This document shows positions 1 to 5,862 of a stretch of 11,599 nucleotides of DNA, piece by piece. The stretch is taken from contig NZ_CALEFV010000103.1 in NCBI RefSeq assembly GCF_937877005.1, positions 1 through 11,599 on the forward strand. Direction: 5' to 3'. The DNA is from an uncultured Fibrobacter sp. GTDB taxonomy: Bacteria; Fibrobacterota; Fibrobacteria; Fibrobacterales; Fibrobacteraceae. Position 1 is the first letter of the stretch, and each line of letters starts with the position of its first letter. A model generated the notes under the pieces. It was given only the letters and a program-made list of their open reading frames with translations, did not search any database and was not told the origin of the DNA. Made by a program: the position numbers and the translations under genes.

Positions 1-1
1 C

Positions 2-1582
2 ATCCATTTATATCAGGAACAGCAGCTCGCTGTCCTTGATTCCCTGTTCCTGCAGTTCAATATTGATTTGATTCCGGCCGATATCGGTACGCCGGAAATG
101 CTGGTGATGATAAAGCAGGACCTGAAGCGTTACGGCTTCGATGCGGACCAAATCCAGAAAGTGTTCATGCCGACAAGGGATATCGTCATTCTGTCGGGCA
201 AGAACTTCAAGCTGAAGGGTAACCTCAAGGACAGCGTCTCGCTTTATCCTGGTGTGACTTTTGAAAATCTTGCCACGATTACCTCGGACGAATATGAACG
301 GGAGATTCCCGTGACGGTAATTGACAGGTTCCCGTCTTCTCAAAATGTCGAGTACTGGGATACCGATGGCGATGGCGTCCTTGATCAGATTGTGACCGTA
401 TTTGACAAGAAACTGACTAAGGAAGATATTGAAGGGACTCTGTATATGACTTTCCCCTGGTATAGCTATCGAGGAATGATTATTCAGCTGCAGGCGCAGC
501 CGGCGGATCTCAAGATTGATCCAAAGGATTCCACCCGTGTCATTTGGGAAGTAACGTCTCCGACGCGTCTTGCTTCGGGTGTGACGAGCATAAGTGACAA
601 GTTGCCACAGGCAAATGTGTTCACTTACTACTCCATCTTTGGCGAAACCTTTGTGAGCGAAGAGGTCGCCCCGTTGGTCGACAAGATGTCGCCGGTGGTT
701 GCTAGTGCGACCTTGAGCTACGGCAAGAAGGCGGATACCCTACTGGTGGTATTCTCGGAACCGATTTCGTCTAAGAATCTGAAGGGAAATGACTATTTCT
801 CCTATATTCATGGCGAGGAGACGATAGAACTGAATCCTTCCCGTATCGACTGGTCTTCGGATGGTCTCACTGCGAAGTTGGTATTCAACGGTAGCCAGGG
901 AACGATTATGCCGGGCGACTCGCTTGTGATCCATAAGGGGGCTCGCGATGCCATCAAGGATAATTATGACAATATCGCTGGAGAAAAACCTCAGGCGGTC
1001 ATTATCGGAGGTCTGCTAAATCACCTGGTTGAATCGACGAACATGGGAACCTTCGACATTAATGATGACCGTGTTGTCGGCGAAGATGATGGAAAGACCT
1101 ACACGTTGCAGACCGTGAGCTCCGTGAACCTGCGCTATGTGCCGGGCACCACGACGAAGGAAGATATGGAGAAGGAAGGTGCGCTTGGGCAATTGGTGCA
1201 ACTGGGCGAACGCTTTGTTCCGCAGCTCCTTGACAGGGCTCAAGTCTCTGCCGATGGTACCTACGACCCGTCTGTTCTGGATTCGCTGAAACCCGAAGAT
1301 GTGTACATCTCCTTCATTGTGAACTACTTCGATCATCTGGGTCAGTACGTGAACGACACGACGATCACGGTGCCGTGTAATAGCTGGAAGTTCGGCGGTA
1401 ATTGCCTCGAAACAGATAAGAAGGTCTTTGTGAATTGGAACTTCAAGGATCACAAGGGTCGCTTTGTTGGAACGGGCGTATATAGTGTTCAGTTCAAGAT
1501 GATTGTCCGCTACGAGAATAAGAAAATCGAAGAAGAAATTAAGGACAAGTGGGGCGTTCGTCGCAAGAAACACAAGAAATGA
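2..1582 (+). CDS. Large surface/secreted protein with Ig-like and calcium-loop motifs, C-terminal part (5' partial)
   Basis: The frame is open to the left edge (it reads IHLYQEQQLAVLDSLFLQF before the first candidate TTG at 68), so the gene begins outside the window; 526 residues are visible. At visible residues 120-128 lies an Asp-rich loop, DTDGDGVLD, of the EF-hand/thrombospondin-3 type that binds calcium in secreted proteins. Around nt 680-1000 there is a beta-rich segment with a TLLVVFSEPIS motif, resembling bacterial Ig-like (SbsA-type) domains. Near the end, VNWNFKDHKGRFVGTGVYSV resembles the FlgD-type Ig fold common at the C-termini of exported proteins. The last residues are very basic (KDKWGVRRKKHKK), unlike the usual T9SS tail. 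I infer an extracellular structural or adhesin-like protein; no catalytic motif is seen and the specific function is unknown. A hairpin terminator follows, and the next gene is convergent. Confidence 0.8.
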   Translation: MHLYQEQQLAVLDSLFLQFNIDLIPADIGTPEMLVMIKQDLKRYGFDADQIQKVFMPTRDIVILSGKNFKLKGNLKDSVSLYPGVTFENLATITSDEYEREIPVTVIDRFPSSQNVEYWDTDGDGVLDQIVTVFDKKLTKEDIEGTLYMTFPWYSYRGMIIQLQAQPADLKIDPKDSTRVIWEVTSPTRLASGVTSISDKLPQANVFTYYSIFGETFVSEEVAPLVDKMSPVVASATLSYGKKADTLLVVFSEPISSKNLKGNDYFSYIHGEETIELNPSRIDWSSDGLTAKLVFNGSQGTIMPGDSLVIHKGARDAIKDNYDNIAGEKPQAVIIGGLLNHLVESTNMGTFDINDDRVVGEDDGKTYTLQTVSSVNLRYVPGTTTKEDMEKEGALGQLVQLGERFVPQLLDRAQVSADGTYDPSVLDSLKPEDVYISFIVNYFDHLGQYVNDTTITVPCNSWKFGGNCLETDKKVFVNWNFKDHKGRFVGTGVYSVQFKMIVRYENKKIEEEIKDKWGVRRKKHKK

Positions 1583-1588
1583 TACTCT

Positions 1589-1606
1589 AGCGTCGTCCAG
1601 GACGCT
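1589..1606 (+). other. Small hairpin just after the surface-protein gene
   Basis: AGCGTC (1589-1594) and GACGCT (1601-1606) form a 6-bp stem with a 6-nt loop, 6 nt after the stop codon. No T-run follows, so by itself it is not a terminator. It may stabilise the mRNA end upstream of the real terminator. Confidence 0.35.
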
Positions 1607-1625
1607 CTGTATATTGATAATTGAG

Positions 1626-1652
1626 AGTGATCGCCAAGGGCGATCACTTTTT
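1626..1652 (+). terminator. Intrinsic terminator of the surface-protein gene
   Basis: GTGATCGCC (1627-1635) pairs perfectly with GGCGATCAC (1639-1647) across a 3-nt loop. An A-T pair extends the stem and TTTTTG follows. It lies 44 nt after the stop codon at 1582. Confidence 0.9.
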
Positions 1653-1685
1653 GTGTGGGGTGTACATGCGGGCTGTAGGCTGGCT

Positions 1686-1717
1686 AAAAAGCAAAACGCC
1701 CCGGTCTTAAACCGGGG
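1686..1717 (-). terminator. Intrinsic terminator of the sigma-factor gene
   Basis: On the minus strand, CCCCGGT and ACCGGGG (1711-1717 and 1699-1705) form a perfect 7-bp GC-rich stem with a 5-nt loop, followed by CGTTTTGCTTTTT. It begins about 30 nt after the sigma-gene stop. With the plus-strand terminator at 1626 it insulates the two convergent genes. Confidence 0.9.
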
Positions 1718-1745
1718 TGGATTGCAGGGTGAAACGAAGTGAACC

Positions 1746-2558
1746 CTATTTATTTATAGCTGCGAGGAACGCTTCTTTCTTGTCTTGGAGAAATTCCTTG
1801 CTGTTATACTTGCGAATACGACGGAGTGCTTGGTCGCGCAGCTGGCGGACTCGTTCGTGTGAAATGTTCATAGATTCGCCGACTTCGCGGAGAGTCTGCG
1901 GCGCTTCCTGGTTGATGCCGAAGATGCCTGTAATCACTTTTGCTTCGCGTTCGGGCAGCTGTTCCATGAGGTCGCGAGCGAGAACTTCGACGCTCTGAAT
2001 TTCGGATTCGGCCTCTGGGTTGGTGGCGCCGCCATCGGGGAGCACTTCGGCGTAGGTCGCCTTGGAGTCCGCCTTGAGCGGGCTATCGAAGGAGACTCCG
2101 CGCTGACCGATCTGGATGAGTTCGCGAATTTCCTCGTTGATTTCTTTACCGCGGGACTGTTCGTGCAAGGCCTTGCGCACGCGGAGGTGCTGGTTGGCCG
2201 GTAGACGAATTAGGTTGCCCTGTTCGTTGATAGCGCGGGTAATGTAAGCCTTGATCCACCAGACGCCATAGCTGATAAACTTCAGTCCACGGGTGTGTTC
2301 AAAAGATTCAATTGCGCGGACGAGCCCCATGGCACCTTCGCTGACGAGGTCCGGCAGCGGTATCGGACAGCCGCGATACTGGATAGCGACCTTCAAAACA
2401 AAGCGCATGTTGGCGGAAATAAGTTTTTTGCGGGCGATTTTGTCGCCTTCCTTTGCTTTTTGGAAAAGAATTTGTTCTTCTTCACGAGAAAGGGGGGCGG
2501 TGCGTCGAATATCTTCTAGGTATCTTTTAAGAGTTGTATCTGTAGAATCAATATGCAT
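1746..2558 (-). CDS. RNA polymerase sigma factor, sigma-70 family (RpoD/SigA-like, no region 1.1)
   Basis: The gene encodes a 270-aa sigma factor that directs core RNA polymerase to promoters. Region 1.2 is at about residues 9-45. Region 2 is at about 47-119, with the DLVSEGAMGLVRAIESFE core and SYGVWWIKAYITRAI, the equivalent of the -10 recognition/melting helix (STYATWWIRQAITR in RpoD). Region 3 is at about 120-165. Region 4 is at about 193-250, with a -35-binding helix-turn-helix TLREVGESMNISHERVRQL. The architecture and length resemble the short primary or group 2 sigmas of Bacteroidota-like bacteria; whether this is the housekeeping factor or an alternative one cannot be decided here. 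The ATG at 2558 is supported by a TAAGG Shine-Dalgarno with 7-nt spacing. The gene stands alone, convergent with the surface-protein gene and divergent from the envelope operon. A -24/-12 promoter upstream suggests sigma-54 control, which would be notable for a sigma-70 gene. Confidence 0.95.
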   Translation of the reverse strand: MHIDSTDTTLKRYLEDIRRTAPLSREEEQILFQKAKEGDKIARKKLISANMRFVLKVAIQYRGCPIPLPDLVSEGAMGLVRAIESFEHTRGLKFISYGVWWIKAYITRAINEQGNLIRLPANQHLRVRKALHEQSRGKEINEEIRELIQIGQRGVSFDSPLKADSKATYAEVLPDGGATNPEAESEIQSVEVLARDLMEQLPEREAKVITGIFGINQEAPQTLREVGESMNISHERVRQLRDQALRRIRKYNSKEFLQDKKEAFLAAINK

Positions 2559-2593
2559 TTTTCAACCTTACATCTTTAATATCGTTTTTTTTT

Positions 2594-2611
2594 AAGCAAG
2601 TTGCATGCCAA
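2594..2611 (-). promoter_or_regulatory. Putative sigma-54 (-24/-12) promoter of the sigma-factor gene
   Basis: The minus strand reads TTGGCATGCAACTTGCTT. It contains TGGCAT (the -24 element) and TTGCT (the -12 element), with exactly 10 nt between the GG and GC dinucleotides, matching the sigma-54 consensus TGGCAY-N5-TTGCW. The predicted start is about nt 2584, giving a 26-nt leader that contains the TAAGG ribosome-binding site at 2566-2570. A sigma-70-type alternative is poor: TTGACG at about 2631 has no -10 box at proper spacing. The assignment is an inference from the motif and geometry. Confidence 0.6.
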
Positions 2612-2644
2612 TAGTGTAAAAAAATCGTCAAGGTGCAAATTTTG

Positions 2645-2659
2645 GGGTGATTTTCACCC
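2645..2659. promoter_or_regulatory. Palindrome GGGTGA-TTT-TCACCC, candidate operator or activator site
   Basis: A perfect 6-bp inverted repeat with a 3-nt centre lies about 68 nt upstream of the predicted sigma-54 start. Activators of sigma-54 promoters usually bind 70-150 bp upstream, so this is a plausible protein-binding site. On the plus strand it is followed by GTTTTT, so it could instead be a weak rightward terminator. Confidence 0.4.
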
Positions 2660-2694
2660 GTTTTTATCATGGTGTTGCCTAAAATAGAAATTTT

Positions 2695-2733
2695 TGTCAT
2701 AAAAACAAGTTGGTTTGTCTAATATTTATGACA
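2695..2733. repeat. Inverted repeat TGTCATAAA / TTTATGACA in the divergent promoter region
   Basis: Perfect 9-bp arms lie at 2695-2703 and 2725-2733 with a 21-bp spacer, so the arms are 30 bp apart centre to centre, about three helical turns. This suits two bound protomers on the same DNA face. It sits roughly 110-150 bp upstream of both the sigma-gene start and the operon start, so it could regulate either. The binding protein is unknown. Confidence 0.4.
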
Positions 2734-2828
2734 TTGCGGGAGCGGATAGTTTTTCATTCTGTTGTATTCCCATGGTCAAAGAATGTTGCAAATGAAAAAG
2801 GAAAACTGCTATTTTCGCCTAGATTTCG

Positions 2829-2834
2829 TATATT
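2829..2834 (+). promoter_or_regulatory. Putative -10 box (TATATT) of the envelope operon, giving a near-leaderless mRNA
   Basis: TATATT ends 9 nt before the ATG at 2844. A start 6-8 nt downstream of the box (about 2841) would leave 0-3 nt of leader. No Shine-Dalgarno precedes the ATG. No convincing -35 is visible. Confidence 0.4.
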
Positions 2835-2843
2835 TTGTCCGTT

Positions 2844-3623
2844 ATGTCTATTAAAGAACCCGATCAGTCTGTCTGGAACCGCTTTTGGAAAGAAAAAAAT
2901 GACATGGACAAGGTTTATCCTTCGTCCCCGTCGATTATGCGTGCAATCAAGAAGAATTTTAAGCTCGATGGGCTGAAGGTTCTTGAGGTTGGTGCCGGCA
3001 CGGGTCGCGATAGTGCGGAGCTTGCTCGCCTCGGTGCGGAAGTCTACGTGCTTGATTTTGCGGAAAACAGCTTGAAAATTGTCGATGGTATTCGTGCCAA
3101 GGATAATCTTTACGATAATTTGAAATTGATTCGTGGTGATGCTTTCAAGGCTCCGTTCCCTGACTGTACTTTCGACTTAGTTTTTCACCAGGGCTTGGCG
3201 GAACATTTCAAGGATTCGCTTCCGTTGATCAAGGAAAATTTCCGAATTCTGAAACATGGAGGCCATTGTCTGTGCGATGTGCCGCAGACGGTCCATCTCT
3301 ATACGGTTATCAAGCACATCCTGATTGCGATGGACAAGTGGTTTGCCGGCTGGGAAAAACAATTCACTATGCCGCAGCTTAAAAAACTGATGACCGATGC
3401 CGGTTTTGAATGTGTCTATCAGTATGGCGACTGGATGCGTCCGAATCTGTATTATAGAATCCTTCGTGAAATCGGATTCAAGGTGGGGGTGGAACTCCCC
3501 AAATATCCGCTGCACGGGACAGCTTACCAGAAGGTCAAGGATGCAGTTCTTGATGCGCTGGAAACGAATCCGGTGATGCACTATACTCAGTTGTGCATAG
3601 GGGTTTTGGGCAAGAAGCCCTAG
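2844..3623 (+). CDS. Class I SAM-dependent methyltransferase (type 11)
   Basis: The product is 259 aa and is predicted to transfer a methyl group from S-adenosylmethionine. Motif I, VLEVGAGTGRDS (residues 46-57), is the SAM-binding glycine loop. D71 at the end of the next strand (AEVYVLD) is the expected acidic residue for the ribose. GDAFKAPFPDCTFDLVF (98-114) matches the motif II/post-motif region of the Methyltransf_11 family. The substrate cannot be read from the sequence; its position at the head of an envelope operon suggests a sugar, lipid or quinone-like acceptor. I chose the ATG at 2844 because the only earlier in-frame candidate, the TTG at 2835, lies directly after the -10 box and has no ribosome-binding site. 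The stop is 3 nt before the next gene, implying translational coupling. Confidence 0.88.
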   Translation: MSIKEPDQSVWNRFWKEKNDMDKVYPSSPSIMRAIKKNFKLDGLKVLEVGAGTGRDSAELARLGAEVYVLDFAENSLKIVDGIRAKDNLYDNLKLIRGDAFKAPFPDCTFDLVFHQGLAEHFKDSLPLIKENFRILKHGGHCLCDVPQTVHLYTVIKHILIAMDKWFAGWEKQFTMPQLKKLMTDAGFECVYQYGDWMRPNLYYRILREIGFKVGVELPKYPLHGTAYQKVKDAVLDALETNPVMHYTQLCIGVLGKKP

Positions 3624-3626
3624 CCC

Positions 3627-4784
3627 ATGAATATACTTGTTGTCAATTACCGTGACCGATTGCACCCTGCTGCCGGTGGGGCGGAAAAACACTTGCATCG
3701 TATTTTTTCCGAAGTCGTCGAGGCGGGGCATAAGGTCGTTCTTCTGACCACGGCGTTTCCTGGTTGCAAAAATCGGGAATCGGTCGATGGAATCGAGGTT
3801 GTTCGCAAGGGCGGCGATTTGCTGTTCCAGCTCACGGTTGCGTTGAATGTCCGAAAACTTGATCGTGAATTTCATTTCGATGTCGTGGTGGAGGACCTGA
3901 ATAAGTTACCTCTCTTTACTCCGTTCCTGATTAAGAAGCCGGTTGTGGTGCAAATGCATCATTTGTGGCGTTCCTCGATTTTTCATGAAGCGGCATTTCC
4001 GGTGGCGTTTGTCGTATGGCTCTTTGAACGCATGATCCCCTGGTGCTATCGTAAGCAGCCGTTCGTGGTCGTAAGCCCGAGTACCAAGTGGGAGCTTTCG
4101 GAAATTGGCGTGGACGAAGATCGTATCAGCGTCGTTTACAACGGCTCCGAAGATCCGGAACCGCAAGCGGATCGTACTTCGTTAGGACGGCCACCTGTGG
4201 AAGCGGATGGGATGCCCTACTTTTTGTGGCTTTCTCGCGTACATCGATATAAAGGTATCTGGACGGCTCTTGAGGCGTTCGAAGAGTTTGCGGAGAATCA
4301 TCCGGATGTCAAGTTGCTGGTGGCGGGAGATGGCCCACTGCTGAAAAAGCTGCCGTCCTGGATAAAGCAACGCGGACTTGAAGAGCGGGTGTCTCTACTT
4401 GGCTTTGTTTCTTCGGAAAAGAAACGCGAATTGCTGAGTGGGGCAGTTGCCTTGCTGCAGACAAGTTTCAAGGAAGGCTGGGGCCTTACGGTGGTGGAAG
4501 CGGCTAAACTTGGTACGACGACGATAGCAAGCGATGTTCCTGGGCTTAGGGACAGTGTCAAGAACGGCGAAACCGGATTGCTCTTTCCGGTGGGCGATGC
4601 GCATACCTGCGCAATTGAAATGGACCGGCTTTACAGCGACGATGATTTGCGTACTCGGCTTTCTGAGGAAGCCCAAGCTTATGCAGATGAGTTCCGTTGG
4701 GATATCGCGGCGGAAAAGACGCTCGACTTGCTCCAGGAAGTAGTGATTCAGCATCAGGTGGCGACGGGGGGAGGCGATGAATAA
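3627..4784 (+). CDS. GT4-family glycosyltransferase (GT-B fold)
   Basis: The product is 385 aa, the usual length for retaining GT4 enzymes that move a sugar from a nucleotide donor to a lipid or glycan acceptor at the inner membrane. The N-terminal Rossmann domain has a Gly-rich acceptor loop, HPAAGGAEKHLHRI, near residue 13. The C-terminal domain carries LSRVHRYKGIWTALEAF, GDGPL, and the donor-site E-X7-E motif in FKEGWGLTVVEAA (E283 and E291), followed by GETGLLFP. The exact donor and acceptor are unknown. It begins 3 nt after the methyltransferase and overlaps the membrane-protein gene by 8 nt, so the three are probably made together for one glycan or glycolipid pathway. Only a weak AAGAAG precedes the ATG, in keeping with coupled translation. 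Confidence 0.9.
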   Translation: MNILVVNYRDRLHPAAGGAEKHLHRIFSEVVEAGHKVVLLTTAFPGCKNRESVDGIEVVRKGGDLLFQLTVALNVRKLDREFHFDVVVEDLNKLPLFTPFLIKKPVVVQMHHLWRSSIFHEAAFPVAFVVWLFERMIPWCYRKQPFVVVSPSTKWELSEIGVDEDRISVVYNGSEDPEPQADRTSLGRPPVEADGMPYFLWLSRVHRYKGIWTALEAFEEFAENHPDVKLLVAGDGPLLKKLPSWIKQRGLEERVSLLGFVSSEKKRELLSGAVALLQTSFKEGWGLTVVEAAKLGTTTIASDVPGLRDSVKNGETGLLFPVGDAHTCAIEMDRLYSDDDLRTRLSEEAQAYADEFRWDIAAEKTLDLLQEVVIQHQVATGGGDE

Positions 4785-5802
4785 AAATTTCAAGTCGTTC
4801 CTGATTTTTTGCCTGAAGTTGGTCGTGACAGTTGTTCCTGCATATTTTGTATGCCGGAATATCGTCATGGATCCGGACTGGAGCGTCGATGATCTTTACC
4901 GATTGTTTGATACCCACAGCTTGTGGCCGCTGATCGCAGCGTTTTTGTGTTTGGGATTGTCGAACTTTACTGCATGCTTCCAGTGGAAACTTCTGTTGGA
5001 ACGCCAGAACATTCGGCTGGGTTACGGTCATCTGCTCAAGCTTTATTATGTGGGTCTTTTCTTCAATAACTTTATGCCCGGCAACGTGGGCGGTGATGCC
5101 AAGAAAATTTATGACATCCGCATGCAGGGTGGGCAGGATACGGTTGGTGCGGGCTTGACGGCGACTTTCTTTGATCGCTTGTTTGGGCTATTCTTTATTA
5201 CCCTGTTTGCGCTTGCGGTTGGTCTTCTCTTCTTTATGCATGATGCTGCACAGCGTGCCTTCATGTGGCCGTCTTTATGGATTTTCATGGGCTTTTGTGC
5301 TCTGTTTGCGTCGCTGTTCAGCCGTCGCCTAGGGAGTCTTCTGTGCAGAATTTTGGCCAAGGTGTTCCCGCAGAAAATAAACACGCGGCTGATTCATATG
5401 TTTGGCCGTTTCCAACAGTTCCGTTCTGTGCATCTTTGGCTTTCTATTTGTGGGCTTTCTGCCGTAACGCAGGCGCTTCGAATTCTTGTGCATTTCTTCT
5501 GTGGCGTTGCCGTTGGTGTGGATCTCTCGATTTCCTGGTATTTCTACTACATTCCGCTGGTTGCCATTGTAAGTGCCCTCCCGATATCAATTGGCGGTTT
5601 TGGTCCGCGTGAACTTTTGGCGCAGTCCCTGTTTGCGCGAGCTGGAGTTCCTGGGCTCGAATCGGTAGTGATTCAGTTGCTCGCTTATTTTGTGAGTCTC
5701 GTGCTGAGCTTGTTCGGTGCGTTCGTTTTCCTGCTTGGGAAGCCTGTTTCCAACAAAGCTCGTACCAATAGTAATGACGTTACGGCCAGTGTGGGCGAGT
5801 AG
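4777..5802 (+). CDS. LPG synthase transmembrane-region / YbhN-like (UPF0104) membrane protein
   Basis: The product is 341 aa, strongly hydrophobic, with several transmembrane helices (the first at about residues 7-27, another at about 48-66, and more to the end). Family signatures are FFNNFMPGNVGGDAKK (residues 95-110) and SIGGFGPRE (271-279), both typical of the lysylphosphatidylglycerol synthase TM region (PF03706). Members of this family are fused to aminoacyl-phosphatidylglycerol transferases in MprF, where this part acts as a lipid flippase, or stand alone beside glycosyltransferases as here. I infer a role in handling a membrane lipid or lipid-linked sugar made with the preceding glycosyltransferase. 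Its ATG overlaps the end of that gene by 8 nt and is preceded by GGAGG, only 2 nt away. Confidence 0.88.
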   Translation: MNKNFKSFLIFCLKLVVTVVPAYFVCRNIVMDPDWSVDDLYRLFDTHSLWPLIAAFLCLGLSNFTACFQWKLLLERQNIRLGYGHLLKLYYVGLFFNNFMPGNVGGDAKKIYDIRMQGGQDTVGAGLTATFFDRLFGLFFITLFALAVGLLFFMHDAAQRAFMWPSLWIFMGFCALFASLFSRRLGSLLCRILAKVFPQKINTRLIHMFGRFQQFRSVHLWLSICGLSAVTQALRILVHFFCGVAVGVDLSISWYFYYIPLVAIVSALPISIGGFGPRELLAQSLFARAGVPGLESVVIQLLAYFVSLVLSLFGAFVFLLGKPVSNKARTNSNDVTASVGE

Positions 5803-5840
5803 CGGTTTTTAGATAGCGGAGGCTCTGTACGCGTTGCGGG

Positions 5841-5859
5841 GCCCCATTCCTTCAGGGGC
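5841..5859 (+). promoter_or_regulatory. Hairpin covering the ribosome-binding site of the helicase-acyltransferase gene
   Basis: GCCCC (5841-5845) pairs with GGGGC (5855-5859) across a 9-nt loop. The downstream arm is also the Shine-Dalgarno AGGGG of the ATG at 5863. When folded, the hairpin would hide the ribosome-binding site, possibly lowering translation of this gene relative to its operon partners. The stem is only 5 bp, so this is tentative. Confidence 0.35.
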
Positions 5860-5862
5860 GTT

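Noticed and set aside
68..70. TTG at 68 as the start of the first gene
   Set aside because: The frame continues upstream to the window edge with no stop and protein-like sequence, so the gene is 5' partial.
1016..1573. 185-codon minus-strand open frame opposite the surface-protein gene
   Set aside because: No ribosome-binding site or recognisable domain; the plus-strand frame runs through this whole stretch with a coherent FlgD-like segment.
2645..2665. Palindrome plus T-run as an intrinsic terminator
   Set aside because: No rightward transcript is known to need it there, the stem is short, and its position relative to the sigma-54 motif makes an operator reading more useful; not excluded.
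2835..2837. TTG at 2835 as the methyltransferase start
   Set aside because: It directly follows the -10 box with no ribosome-binding site; the ATG three codons later is preferred.
3177..5031. Several minus-strand open frames (for example 3177-3875, 4395-4868, 4558-5031)
   Set aside because: They overlap each other and lie opposite the methyltransferase, glycosyltransferase and membrane-protein genes; composition is shadow-like.
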